Origin: Dryas octopetala
Lineage: Eukaryota; Streptophyta; Magnoliopsida; Rosales; Rosaceae
DNA: 64,000 nt
Assembly: GCA_963921425.1 (NCBI GenBank)
Contig: OY992832.1
Span: forward strand, 33,003,475 to 33,067,474
Direction: 5' to 3'
The notes beneath the pieces were generated by a model that did no database searches, was not told where the DNA came from, and was given only the letters and a program-made list of their open reading frames with translations. Of the stretch, positions 1-12,655 are shown one piece after another (the first letter of the stretch is position 1; each line of letters begins with the position of its first letter). The position numbers and the translations under genes are program-made.

Positions 1-286
1 TTGAGTAGTCGTTTTCAACAGTATGCTTGTTCTGCGGTAATGATAGCATGCATTAGTCTTATCTATTGTAGAGCATGCATGCATCCATTGGAGTTGTACC
101 ATAATAAGTTAGAATCCAATGTTGGGTGGAAATGCAAACATGACTTAAATAAATAGCAAACATGACTTAAAACAAGATTGACATTCAATTAAAGGATACA
201 ATTAAATAGCAAACATAATTTAAAATAAGATTAACATTCAAAATAAAAAACACAATTAAAGAGCAAACATAATACAAGGTCTCATT

Positions 287-1617
287 CTAATTGTTAGGCG
301 GGTACTCCTGGTTTGACTGATTGAGGTTGGAAAGATCCGGGTAGTATCCAGATGGAGTGTACTCCGAACTGTGGTTAGCACGCATTTGCCTCTTTGCAAT
401 GACTTCAGCCATCTTTTGCTCCCAATACATCTGTTGCCCCTTATTCATTTTGGAGAGGTCTTGGCCCATAATATTTTGTTCTTCCCATTCTAGCTGCCTC
501 TCGATCCTCACCTTTTCTCTTGCTTCCTTTGCGGCATCTCTTTCACTCCTTGACGTTCCCTGTCAAGTCTCGTTTGTATGAAAACCCTTAAATTTTCATT
601 ATAATGATCTACTGCCTCAACCATATGAGTTTGGACGGGCTCGGCTGCCTTGGCCCGTTTTGCATGGTTTCTCCCTGGTGGCCTTGGTCGCGATGAACCT
701 ATTGATTGGAATGGTGGTGGGTTTTCGTCCTCGCCAAGTGGTATGACTGGATCGGCCTCCTCAGGATCATCATCGGCGGGAGTGTCGGCATCGTCGGTGG
801 CGGGGGTCTCTGGATCACTAAACCGGACAGGAGCATGAACCGCAGCGTACTTTGCACTTTTCTTTATTTGTTCCCAAATGTGCACCCATGGAAACTTGAA
901 TTCAGTCTTGTTTCGAAAACCTTCAAGTGCTTGCGTAAACTACAATAATAAAATAAAAATAAAAATATATAAATATGCTTGATAAATAAACAAAACAAAA
1001 AATAATAAAACCATTATATAAATATGCTACATTTATAAACAAAACCAAAAAAAAAATCATACAAATATATAAATATGCTTGAGAGATAAACAAAGAAAAT
1101 AATAATAATATCATTATATAAATATGCTACATTTATAAACAAAACAAAAAATAATCATACAAATATATAATATGTTTGATACATAAACAAAACAAAAAAT
1201 AATAATACCATTATATAAATATGCTTCATTTATAAACAAAACATATAATAATCATACAAATATATATACATGCTTGATAATTTGATAAAACAAAAAATAC
1301 TCATACAAATATATAAATGCATAAAAACTTACCACATTGGCATCATTTGAACCGCTTGCGCGCATTCGCTCGGCCTCCAATAAGCAAGCATAAAATTTGT
1401 TGCAATCACGCGCAATATCTTTGAATCGTGCTTTAACGCCGCCAACCTTACGAATGGTTTCACCCCCCATGTTACGCTTGAAAATTTGATAAATTTGTTC
1501 TCAAAGCACATCGGCTCTATTTTGGGCACCAAGACAACCGTCGGGAGACCTCTCTAAGTATGCCATCACTAGGGCTTCATCTTCAGCTACCCCCCAAGCA
1601 TTTCCTCTAGGAGCCAT
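287..1617 (-). pseudogene. Harbinger ORF1 (Myb/SANT-like, NAM-associated), broken copy
   Basis: Two exons correspond to the intact ORF1 of the second element: exon 1 at 1333-1617 (same 285-bp length, donor GTAAGT on the minus strand) and exon 2 at 287-939 (653 bp against 654 in the intact copy). Exon 1 has an in-frame TGA at a position where the intact copy has a tryptophan codon (around 1530). Exon 2 has lost one base near 555, which shifts the frame after the RERQ region. Downstream of the shift the reading continues in another frame to the same tyrosine/proline-rich C terminus. The product would be the DNA-binding accessory protein of a Harbinger transposon. With both a nonsense codon and a frameshift it is not expected to make protein. 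Confidence 0.85.
945..1320. repeat. Tandem AT-rich minisatellite filling the ORF1 intron (copy 1)
   Basis: Nearly the whole 393-bp intron is made of imperfect repeats roughly 90-100 bp long. They alternate an ATATAAATATGCTTGATA-type block with an ATTATATAAATATGCTACAT-type block, separated by ATAAACAAAACAAAA. About four units are visible. The same structure is kept in the intron of the complete element. Confidence 0.8.
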
Positions 1618-1689
1618 GACGAAGAAAAAAAAAATTTGTGCAAATTTGGTAAAAAAAGTTGTAGTTTGTGATGAAAAACTATGAGTTTT

Positions 1690-1706
1690 GTATAATATAT
1701 ATATAC
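1690..1706 (-). promoter_or_regulatory. TATA region of Harbinger ORF1 (copy 1)
   Basis: A TATATATA tract lies about 80 bp upstream of the ORF1 start codon. It is at the same relative position as the TATATATA box of the complete element. Confidence 0.5.
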
Positions 1707-2259
1707 ACCCATTTGAGAATATAGCTGTTGGAGGGTTTGGACAAATTTAAACATTTTTTTGAAATTTTTTTAAAAAATTTCAGGTGTTTTTTTTTTTAAA
1801 AATTATTTGTTTAAAAAAAACTAATTGGCTACCATTTGGACCATTGATAATCAACGGTTCTTTAATCTAGGCCCTGCAATTTGGTTTGGGTTTAAAAAAA
1901 AAAAAAAGGGCCCAACGACTGTTTCTTGTTGGTCGCTCATCACCAACGGTCTAGCTATTTGGACCGTTGGTGCATCTCAATTTCCAAGCATGCGCTGGTA
2001 TATCACTATCCCAGACAATTTTGGTATTGTGTCAGTATGGCTGCAGGCAAGTGGGAAGCTTGCTTTCCTTCACGTGGGTGGGCCAGCCAGCATTTGGCTC
2101 TCAAAAATTTTGGCTCACAGCTGTGACCCAGAAGTGGGTTTCAATTTGGGTTACACCCCATTTTGGCTCACCTTTTCCGGCCCGCAGTGAGTGGATGTGA
2201 GGCAAATGTGACCCATTTTGGGCTTTTGGGTCACAATTGCCAGTGCATAGTGGTAGGCC

Positions 2260-3780
2260 TTACCATAGTAGAAGGCTTTATATTTTAGTTATTACAAATT
2301 TTCACACTGTTCTTGTCATTGACCAGTGACCACCTTCCATGGTGGTCGGAGCTAAGCCAATCCTCAATTTTGCCATCGGAAAGTAGCACCGCCATAATGG
2401 CATCTCTTCATGGTAAGTGATCTCATTCTGATGATATGGTAGACGTTGATGGAGAAGCTAAGGAAGTTAAGTTGAAATTGTTGAATCCACCTCTGTTCTC
2501 AGCTAGTTTCAAGAAGATGCTCTTGAATTCTACTCTATGGTACTGAAAGGGATGTAAAGCCTCTGCTAGTCTTTGAGAGCTGTTTGATAGATTTTTTTAA
2601 GAAACAGTTCAGACATACTGAAGATGTTTATTGATATATTTATGGAGGTATAAGGCATAACCAGACAAGAAAAATAAATCCTAAATTTAATATACAATGA
2701 ATCATAAACTTTAATACACAATAAATAATTAATTAGCTTATTAGAAGAGGAATCTTTGTCCAATCCTTATCAAATTCATGGACCGATCTCACACCTATAA
2801 CTTCATTTTGAAGAGCAACAATATAAATGGTGTTTGAGATGTTCGATGTCTTTAATTAATCTTAAAAATGAGATTTGAATTTTCTACTTTCCTTGTTTTT
2901 GTTTGTGTCAATCCTAACCATGTAATATAAATCCAAGAAATTATGTAACTTCAATTACACCCAAAAAGTGCTAGACTCCATTTCTAATTTTACTTGGTCC
3001 AAGTAAAATTAGAATTTATCCCCTAGAGATTTGACACATTTTTCTCGAAATCAAATGGTCAAGGTGGAACCATTATTAGATAATGCGCGTTACGAGTCCA
3101 ATGAAGTTTAGTTGGAGTGAATCAAAGTTTGAGAGAAGGAATTATGAATCTTTGACGTTTAAATAAATATTTTTAGGCTATTTTTGATTTTCCAGAATTT
3201 TAACTTGGGAAGTTGGATTTTTCACAAAATTTATGAAAGTCAAAATAATATTTGAGGACTTAAATAAATAATACTTAATGAGAAAGTTTGTAGGAATTTT
3301 CGAAGAATTTTTTGGACACCCAAGCTATTTGTGATGAATTATTAAGTTTTGGAGAATTTTAGAAATTAGAAAATTAAGGAATTGACGTGGACTGACAATT
3401 GCGCGCGTGGCACGCTGAAATTCGCTGGGAAGAGCTAATGAAGCAAGAGACAGTTGAAGATCTCATCCGTCATATTAAAGCTCATGCACACGTGGAAGCT
3501 TTAGAGGACGCATAACAGGTGATAGAATGTGCTGCATTACACCACATCAGATGCGTTTTAATTTGGACTATTAAGCATCATTAATTAAACGCCATATGGG
3601 TCGTTGATTTAGAAAAGCAAAAGGAATGCTGCATTCACCAAAACGGCGTCGTTTTGACACGTGATCGAGAATCTTAGCCGTTGGTCCCATACGACATCAA
3701 AATCTGAATCGTTTTGCGATGTCTGATTCACGGAGTGGACCCGCGACTGTTGTTGTTTTCTTAGGGTATAAAATTAATCA
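2260..3780. other. Intergenic, AT-rich; possible LTR debris
   Basis: No gene is supported. From about 2940 to 3770 the composition and phrases such as the TTTCGAAGAATTTTTTGGA block, ending in GGGTATAAAA near 3765, resemble the U3 region of a plant gypsy-type LTR with a TATA box. No second LTR or coding region is present to confirm this. Confidence 0.3.
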
Positions 3781-6470
3781 ATTAAAACATATACGACTCT
3801 AAGTTTACTCACAAGTGCATAAATCGCATCCATAGCAAAGGGTGCAAGTATGAGGTCGATCCCACGAGGAATAGGTAAATATACATCAAATCAATCATGC
3901 TTATCAACTATAAATCACTAACACACACACGACAAAGAGGGTTTGTAGGTTATGAAACTCACGCACACCACTTCAATCATATATACGCACACACCCAATT
4001 ATCTTGCAATGTTGAGAATCCAAAATTCATTTTAATCATGCAATCCCTCATCACAAACCTTACTAGCAATCAATTCAAATACAATATAATAAAGTTTGAC
4101 TACTAAAAAGTGTTGATTATTGTTTTTTCAACAATTGCTCATCTATGTCATAACTAAGGTTTGATTATGCCCTAGTTAGTTAACTATACATGTTTCCTAA
4201 GGCTTGAATATACCTAGGGCTGTTAGCCATGTAAGAGTCATTATTGATCATGGGAAACGTCAAACACATAAGCATAGACCCATCGAAACCTGTAACCTAT
4301 GAGCATCTATGGATTCTTGTTATCATGGATACGTTCTTAGGATATCCACTTGTTACCACTTGAAACTATCATCCTTTTGAGCCTATTTAATTTCATAACA
4401 TGAGTCTAGATGCACCCTAAAGTAGCTAGTTAAAGAGATCCTACAACTAGCATGACATTCAAACATAGATAAAATAATCTTATTATACGCAAACTCCAAA
4501 TCATTCAACTAGAAGACTGATGCACTTGTGGTTAACAACATAATTAAAACATCAATTCTCATCCCAACATGCAAGAATAATCAACTAACTAATCATAAGA
4601 AAAGAATTCAGAAAATAATGATGCATAATGTAAATAAATTCTCAATCCATTGTTGATAACAAACTAAAATAAACTAAACAATTGAAATAAGAAAAACAAG
4701 AGAAATCATCACACAAGGGTAGGGGTGGGCGCGGTGCGGTTCGGCCTGGTTCACCCCCGGAACCGTGCGCCGCGCCGGACATTCCTATACTGTGCGGTTC
4801 AGTGCTAAAAACTGGAAAGGGAGGAGAAAAACCAAACCATTCAAAGTATGGTGCGGTTCTCCACTAAGGTTCTGGGTTTAATGAGTTATTATTCATATTG
4901 GCACTTTTGGGCTTCAACTTTGTTTTTTTAAGTCTAAGCCCAATTATTTTAATGATGCAAACCCAACCTAATTAACAAGTTTTGGCAAAAAAAAAAAAAA
5001 CAAGTTTACAAGTTGATTCAATAAATTTAACCAAAAAGGCTCACACATTGAACTTTGTTTTAGTGCTTAAAACTTAAAGTTAAAAATAAATACAATTATG
5101 CAATCAGTGACTACAACTACAAGTTAATGAACATAAAAATGTGTATAAAAGTATATAAAAATGGTATAAATATGTATAAAAAGTATATAAAAATAGTATA
5201 TATATATGTATAAGAATGGTATAAAATATAAAAATATATATTTGTTTTATTTATGTGGTGCGATTCTGTGCAGTTTGGTTAAATGAAGTGTGGAACCGGA
5301 ACCGGAACCGATGCGGTTCGGTTTTCTTTGTGGTGTTGACTTTTTTTTGTCAACACAATTTTTTACGGTGTTTTATCGGTGCGGTTCGGCCGGTTTTGAT
5401 GGTGCACGGTTAAAATGCCCACCCCTACACAAGGGATTTTGGCACAAGAAGGAAGCAAGAGAGAAAGAGTGACCACAAGCAAGAGGCTCACGACTAGGGC
5501 TGCGACAACGACTCTCTCTTTGTCCTCTTGGTGTCGAAATCTCACAATAAAATCAAAAAATTAAAAGTATCTCTAGGTAATGGTTCAAGCTTAAGGTCGA
5601 GGTTCAGTTTTGAATTATTAGAGAATGAGGACCTTATATAGGAGTGAGGAGGTGAGGCTTTCCTTGTCCCACAAGGCTAGGGTTTTCAGTAAAAGGTTAG
5701 GCCTTGGGCTGAATTTGGACGCTTTTGGACGTCACTTTGTTTTCTACTTGCAGAACTGCTGCGCTACCCCCACTAAAATGACCATATCTTGAGCTACAAA
5801 ACTCAGAATCGAATTCCATAAAATTCCCTGCGAAGCTAACATCCGTATCTTGCCAGCCATATATGGCATGCTACTTGGTTCGATCTGGAGAAGTACAAAA
5901 TCACTGTGGAAATTCATGCTCTATTTTTCCAGGGTTTTGACTTCTTTTTCAGCTAGGATTTCTTGTGTTCTTTGACTGAATCTTGTGAGATTTTCTTTGC
6001 ATATGAAGGATTCCTTCCATTTAGGCCTTAGATCAGATGTGTGGTGCGAATTCTTTGGGCTTGTGGACCTTGGATGACACGACTTGGGCTTCCTCTATTT
6101 AGGCTTGCAATAGGCGTATGGCCATGGTCCTTTGGGCTAGGGTTGTGTGCATGGCCCATGGTGCATGGGCTGCATGTGAGATCCATGTCATGTGATAATG
6201 TGGCATGGTTAACCGTTGACTTTGACTTTTGACCTTTGACTTTGACAAAAAGATTCCCCAAAAGATTTTGTCCAAGATTCTCCAAAGATTCCTTTCAAAT
6301 TTCAGATTCTTCTATAAGATTCTCTCAAGATTCATTTTTCCAGTTTTAGCTCAAAATTGCCCCATTAGGCTCCTTTCATCCTCAATGCTTTATTTGACCT
6401 ACAAAACATTGAAACAAACTAACAAGATACAAAATATCGAGTTCTAACACTTTAAATTAGGGAGTTAGTA
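3781..6470. repeat. Probable dispersed repeat (host of the hAT MITE), no coding region
   Basis: The stretch begins with a block containing CACAAGTGCATAAATCGC and GAGGTCGATCCCACGAGGAA. I recall this block type from high-copy non-coding repeats in eudicots. No open frame of note is present. The 708-bp hAT-type MITE at 4720-5427 inserted into it, and the flanking repeat is continuous once the MITE is removed. Boundaries and class are not resolved. Confidence 0.3.
4720..5427. mobile_element. hAT-type MITE, complete, 8-bp target duplication
   Basis: The element starts TAGGGGTGGGC and ends GCCCACCCCTA, perfect 11-bp terminal inverted repeats. It is flanked on both sides by the 8-bp direct repeat CACAAGGG (4712-4719 and 5428-5435), diagnostic of hAT transposition. 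The GGTGCGGTTCGG motif is repeated near both ends, and the middle is TATAAAA-rich. No transposase is encoded, so it depended on an autonomous hAT element elsewhere. Confidence 0.93.
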
Positions 6471-6634
6471 ACATAAAATGTCATGAAATGCACACTCCAC
6501 ACCCGCGTGTGGATCCCATTTCTCTCTTAGTTTGACCTACTTGTTTCTATTTGGTTCTACCCAGTTTTCTTACCCACTCACCCGCTTGAGTATCCATTTG
6601 TACTCACATAAAACTCGAGTGTCGACCCATGGGT

Positions 6635-8987
6635 TGTCACATGACCCGATTGAACTAAGACCTCTTTTGCTTTGCTTTACCATAATGAAAAGGAAAAAAA
6701 AAAAAAAAAAATTCTTTGGAATGAACCTTTCTCGATGGAAGAAAGGAATATCGATGGATTTCTTTGGAGTTCAATCTTTGTTCCGCATTTTCTTGATCAA
6801 ATTTGAGTCGTTGATGCACTAAAACCCATCCCAACCATCCATTTTAGCCCAAATGATCACAACACTTCATTGCATCCCTCCATGCTTATAAATAGGAAGC
6901 CACCCCCTCATTTTCATTCACAAATCTTCAACTAAGTTTTGAAAATTTAGAGCATCTCTCTAGAACTATTAAGACAAACCATATTTTTTTTAGCCTTTCC
7001 AATTCTACCCTTTAGGATATACCACTTGTTGGGAGTCTTTAGCCCAATAAGGATTTTGCACCCAGGACATAACAATCAAACATTAGGCTAATTGTAGTTT
7101 GACTTTACCAGATTTTCGACCTGTCCCGTAAGTAAGGTATTTCGATAAGGTCCTTTAAGAACCCTAAGCTTGGCCAAGTTATTTAATTAGGTTACCATTA
7201 TTAATTAGGCTTAAATCCTTTTGTTTTAGTTAGTTGATCCGTTGGTTGGGAATTCAACTAAGGAGGTCTACAACTAGATAATTTTCTCAACCCTCTCTAT
7301 ATAATTATTAATTATGGTTAATTAATCAAATTGGATTTAATTATTAATTAATTATGTTTAATTACTAAGTTAATTTGAAGAATACAACTAATTAATTAAT
7401 TAAAGGTTACAGTTTAATTAAGATTAGTTTATTTGTTAAAAAATTCAAGTTGGATTAAATAAATTGAATAATGGAATAGCTACAAACTAAGGCAAGTTTT
7501 ATCTTATTACTCAATCAACCTAATTAATATTGAGACCATACAAATTGATAATCAAACAACGTGATGTCAAGGTTAGTGTATGAGCATATAGGTGATGGAC
7601 ACTGGGCCAGAGCTTCCCTAGTCTTCCATGCTCTGACCTGGTCATGTTGTAGGTACTTAATTGGTCAACTTCTTGACCTAAGTTAAAATTGGACTTAAGT
7701 AGAAACCTTTAGGCATTGTGAAAGTGCATATATAGTTAAATACGATATTAGAAGACTGGTTTCTGGAACTTTCTAGAGGCATATGATCGAAATGAAAGGT
7801 CATGCTAAAACTCTGCTGATTGTGTCTTTTGACTAAGTCATTATTATTGTTGAACTTATGGAAACCAGGTATTGAAAAAAATCACTTTGAAGTGGCAAAC
7901 AGAAAGTTGGACGTGGGCACACAAGAAAGAGCTTTGGGCTCCAAGTATGGGGAATCTCACACCCTATTTAGAGACCCTTTTATTGTATGTATTAACTCAT
8001 GTTATTGAGAAACTTGCAATGTTTTATGCCATGTTGTATGATTTTCGCATCTTGTTTATGGTTGGATGATTAGAGAGTAAAGAGTTGCATTTTCTTGACC
8101 TTAAGTTTTGATTCCCTATACCTCTGACGGAGTTTGTACGGATGAACTAGTTGAGTCGTCCAATTAAGAGGCTAGTTTATGGGGTCCTTACCAGTGAAAT
8201 GGCTACTCTCGCTATGATTCCGAGTATTTCTTATCGGTAAGCGTAGTTGTCCGTTTTGTGATTGGTCATCAGGTATGATTTCTCAAGAGCTTTCATTTAG
8301 ATAAATGTTTTTGGAAAGTTGTGTGAGCATGATAACTGTTTTTGTGCTTAAAGAATTCAACATAAGGTTTTTGTTGTGCATTGAGATTATAAGAGATTTT
8401 CTTAATGGACTCGTACGTTTGTGTATATGTTTGCAAACTTGGATAGGATCCCCAAAGGGGAAGCTATGAACTTATGTGATGCTTACCTTCTTCTTTCTCT
8501 TGTTCATGGTTATTGGATTTATTTTCAGAAACAATGCATGAAGAAGTGACAGATTTGGATGGAGGTCTTGTGGATTAGCATAAGTGAACTAGCTTGTCAA
8601 CTCCTTTAGTTGTTTCGGTGATTCCACTCAGTCGTTCTAAAGCTGGTTTTTTTCTTCATTTATCCATCATTACATTTAAAAACTTGTGTTTGTGTGGTTT
8701 TGAAACCTTTTGTTCAATTCTTTTTATTCTTGGGTCTTGTATAAATTTTTCAAGGTCCTTGAACTATGGTAATTTTGGGGGTTGGTCTTTTGTGAAACAT
8801 TTGTAAATTATCCTTATATCTCCTTGTGTATTTAAATACTCTGATCAACCCATTGTACTAAACCTAAAGGGTTTAACCTTTTTTTTTAGAGTATTTGGGA
8901 TTATGACACTTGAGACATGGGTTTTATAATCTTGGGTATTCTCGAGGTAGGTTCCGCTCTTATGTACCCGGGATTCGGGATGTGACA
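6635..8987 (+). mobile_element. Candidate gypsy-type solo LTR
   Basis: The right end CGGGATGTGACA is a characteristic 3' terminus of long plant gypsy LTRs. TGTCAC at 6635 gives a matching inverted 5' end. A TATA-like TTATAAATAGG lies at about 6887, followed by long untranslated sequence and no gag or pol. Five-base flanks do not match (TGGGT against ACTCC), so the left boundary is uncertain and the copy may be truncated or rearranged. Confidence 0.4.
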
Positions 8988-11900
8988 ACTCCCTACCCTT
9001 GATTTATTAATACATTGGCTAAGATAAAAATCAAACAGAAACAATAAGAGAAAAACAAGCAAAGGATCCACTATATTGTCAAATTTAATATATACTAAAG
9101 CTGAACCCAAAACTTATTGTTCCTAAGCATGTTCATGACTCTTCTGCCCCTGCTCTTTGCCCTTATGATGTTTGTTTTTTAACATCCAAATACTAAACGT
9201 GGATTGAGATGTTTATTTTCTTGGACTTTCTTATGTTTGTTAGCCCAGTGTTTTGTGGGATGTAAACAACCCAGGCAGGTGTTTTTCCCTCTTCGATGAA
9301 ACATACAATTGATGACTAGATTGGTTTGGGGTTTTTGCTACGGGTGATTTGGTTTGCCGAGGATCGCTTTGGTCTGGTAAGGATCTAACTAAACTTGTTA
9401 AGAATTTTCACCTACTCCTCATCGGTGGGTTGTGTGTCAAAATGGAGTGTATGTCCTTTGGAGATATTTTCATCTCATGTCTAAGTTTTTTTTTTAGATT
9501 GATTGATTGATTTTTCCGTGTCAGGCTCCTTTCTCCATGGAGAATTTACTGTTCGGTGTTGATCTGTCTTCTTCTACACCGTCAATTTTTTTTGGTGATT
9601 CAAAGATCACCTTTTTCTATTCAGACAAGTCTCCCCCTCTCATTTCTAGTTTTTCTTTGGGTTTTTTTGGGCTAGGTTGGTGAGATTCTAGCTTCTCTTT
9701 CTTCTGGGTAACTTACAGCTTCTCCTTTCTTATGTTTTATTCTGTTTTCATCTTTTTCGTTTTGGGTTTTGCTAGATGATTGTTTGTTTTTTATCTTTGC
9801 TGTGTTTGTCCTGCTTTTAGCTGAAGTCTGTTGTTTGTTTCTGGGTTTTCTATAGTTTGTTGGAGAGGCCAATTAAATTGTGCATGCTCATCGGTTTCAT
9901 TTGTTTGTGTTTGTTAAGTTTTTGTCTTCTTTTTTTCATAATTTTTTGCTTAATGTGTCACAATTTCTTTATTATATGTGTTCATTTGATGCTTTTCCTT
10001 GGTCTGTTTTGCGTTTTATAGAGCTTTATAAGATGAGATTGAATTTTGGTGGTTGTTATGTGTTTCTTTTTTTGGGTCCCCAAATGGGTTGTTGGTGGCT
10101 GTCTTAAGCATGTGTTCAGTTAGTTAAGCATGGTCTAACATGTGCTTGATTTTGGGTTACTGTGGGTTAGAGTTTGTGGAAATGATATGGGTTCAAGGTA
10201 GTTTAGTTTCCTTTGGGGAGTGTGTTCAGGTGCATGGGGTTCATTTCTTTTTGTTTCTACTGCTGGTTTTACTTGATTATTGGTGAGGTCTTTTGTTTGT
10301 ATGGTGTAATTTTATTGGTCTTTTTATTTTTTTGTTAGGCTCTTTGTTTTCCCTTTGGATTTTCTTCTGGTTATATGTTTTGGTTCCCATTGGAATAGAC
10401 ACCTTTGTCATTTTGAATTAAAACACTTTTGTGGTTTGCAGGTGATGCTTTTTTTTTTTGAAACAATTGTGCACGAATTGTATCAAGAGGTAAGTTTTTT
10501 TCCACTCTTTTTCAACATCTTATATTTTGTTCTTTTAAATTTGTAATATAATTTCAATATGCATTTACTCTTTCCCACAAATAATGTATACAATTTTATT
10601 GTATAACTGACTACAATTTGATTGTCAGACCATCATTAGGTATCAGTTTATTAGTTGGTTGGGGTATTTTCCTACAAATTGTATTAGTTTATTATTTGAT
10701 TGGGGTACTTATCAGTTTTCATTTGTACTGTCTGACCACCCAAATAAGCAGTTTTCCCGCTTTTAATGACAAATAAATTTGTTTGGATCCTTTTTAAGTT
10801 ATAATTGGCTTTTAATTTTTGTGTTAATGGGTCACTAATGATTCTAAGATTTCATGCAATTCTATAAGTTGTATGTGTTGCCTCTTTCTTTTATGAATCT
10901 GTGCATAATGCCTTCATGGCTATAAAGTTTTTCTATGATGTGAGTGATCATACTTTAATCCATTTTAACTTTTCTAAATAAAAAAAATTTATACTTTGAA
11001 TGTGGTGTGAAATTCATGCAGCTATAAAAGATTTAGGTGGGAATCAAACTTTCGATTAAACAAGTTTTTAATAAATTACTTACAAATAGAGAAAAGTTGA
11101 GAGTGAATGGATCAAATTTCCAATTGTCTTATGTCTATTTTCATCAAAAACTGGTTGTGTTAAATCAAAAAGCATTTAGTTAAAGAGCTAAACAAAGGTT
11201 CGAATCATCACAATTTCAAATATGTAACTACCTTACCTTTGTGTATCAATGTGAAAACATTTTATAATTTGACTATCAACTTTCTGCACAAATCATGTGC
11301 ATTAAACATTTTAATTTTACGAAGAAAAAAAAAGGCAAATGACATACGTTTTTCCATAACCACATACACTTTTTTACAATTGATGATTAGTGGACAACCT
11401 TAAAGAACAACTATCAAATTTTCTAATAGAGTGATCTGTTTGCACATGAGTAAAAAAATTTTTTTGCCCTCACAGAGTATTTCTTTTTCTTTAGTTGTTG
11501 TTATGATAAAATATTTTCATTTGTGTTTTTTAACTTCTTTTCTTACTGGTTTTTTTTTTTTTGTATAGGAAATGCCAAAAATAAATTCTTAGATTTGCTT
11601 ATATGTGCATCTTTATTTCTTTCCTTTTCTTTGGGTGAACATGCACATATGAGAAATGTCTATTGAAATAACAAACTGGTCCTAAAAATGTCTACATGTC
11701 ACTAAAAATTAGTTTTTCCTATTTCAGACTATTTCTTTTTCTTTGATTGTTATGACAGTTAGATCTTTCCATTTGTGCTATCTATTCGCCGTAATAGGCA
11801 AATTTCACACCTTTAACGGCAAATAAATTTATGCTTTGTAGGTGTTGTTTCCCTGCCTTTGGAACAGCTGTGTTGAAATTGCTTCATCAATCAGTTGTGC

Positions 11901-12280
11901 ATTGCTAAGCAACAGGTCAGTTTCTATTTAATGCGTTTTCAGCATTTTTTTTTTCCGCTTTTAAATTTGTAGTACAATACCAATCCACATCTATTGTTTT
12001 AAATGTGTTGCCTCATAGTAATTTGCATGTGTGTTTTCTTTACAAATTGTACATTGTTTCAATCTTTGTATTACTTGCCTTGGCCAATTGTTTATTTTCC
12101 TGTGTATTCTTTTCGAGCTGCAAATTTATCTGTCAGTGTATTTTCGTTTCAATGCAATGGGTACAAACACTAGGCTGTCTAACAGAGATTTTATAATACA
12201 ACAAGCCCGTTGTACAAATTAATATCCCAAAGTCTATAGGAATACCTGGAACAGATAAGTGTGATGTTCTTAGAGGCAAT
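8988..12280. other. T-rich non-coding stretch, probably 5' part of the Helitron remnant
   Basis: No convincing exon is seen. The sequence is T-rich and contains GTAAG and CAG sites typical of intronic DNA. It precedes the Helitron coding fragments and may belong to the same element, but I found no clear 5' TC terminus. Confidence 0.3.
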
Positions 12281-12289
12281 CAACATACA

Positions 12290-12465
12290 AAAAAAAAAAA
12301 AATGCAAATCATAGTAAGAAAAGGAAATCTATTGAAAGTAGACTAGCAGACGATTTCAATGCATCTTGCACAAGTGCAGATCAGATTCAATTCAATCAAT
12401 TGGATTATGATTCTAATCCTTTGAGTTGTCGTGAGAGTCCTTTCATTCCAGTATTGAAACTTTGA
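12290..12465 (+). pseudogene. Helitron transposase N-terminal fragment
   Basis: An open stretch reads SKKRKSIESRLADDF and continues about 55 residues to a stop near 12463. It lies immediately upstream of the Helitron_like_N fragment. Basic, serine-rich leader sequence of this kind precedes the Cys-rich segment in plant Helitron polyproteins. The link to the next fragment is broken by the stop and about 140 bp of T-rich sequence. Confidence 0.45.
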
Positions 12466-12655
12466 CTCCCCCATTTATTGAAAGCACTTCAAATCAGACC
12501 AATAGAGGTCAGACATAATATCACAAGAAAAGACAGAGTATGTCTTCTTCTTTGTTGAATTTTTTTTTTTTTTCAAATTTCAACATTATTGCTCTCTTAC
12601 TGATAAGGTGTGTTTGTCTTTTCTTCTCTTTTCTGCATTTCTTCTCTTCATAGGA

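Larger units (their letters stand above)
1..2259 (-). mobile_element. PIF/Harbinger transposon, decayed copy 1 (right part; cut by window edge)
   Basis: This stretch aligns collinearly with the right part of the complete Harbinger element at 22825-27853: intergenic sequence, ORF1 exon 2, a repeat-filled intron, ORF1 exon 1, TATA region and right end. The right terminus reads inward GGCCTACCACTATG, matching the terminal inverted repeat of the complete copy, and is followed by TTA (2260-2262), a typical Harbinger TWA target site. The transposase and left end lie outside the window, so the matching left duplication cannot be checked. GTGACCC/GGGTCAC motifs recur near the terminus, as in the other copy. 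Confidence 0.85.

Noticed and set aside
2380..2560. Short open stretch starting at an ATG near 2398, after the Harbinger right end
   Set aside because: Looks vaguely coding but is very short and matches no family I know.
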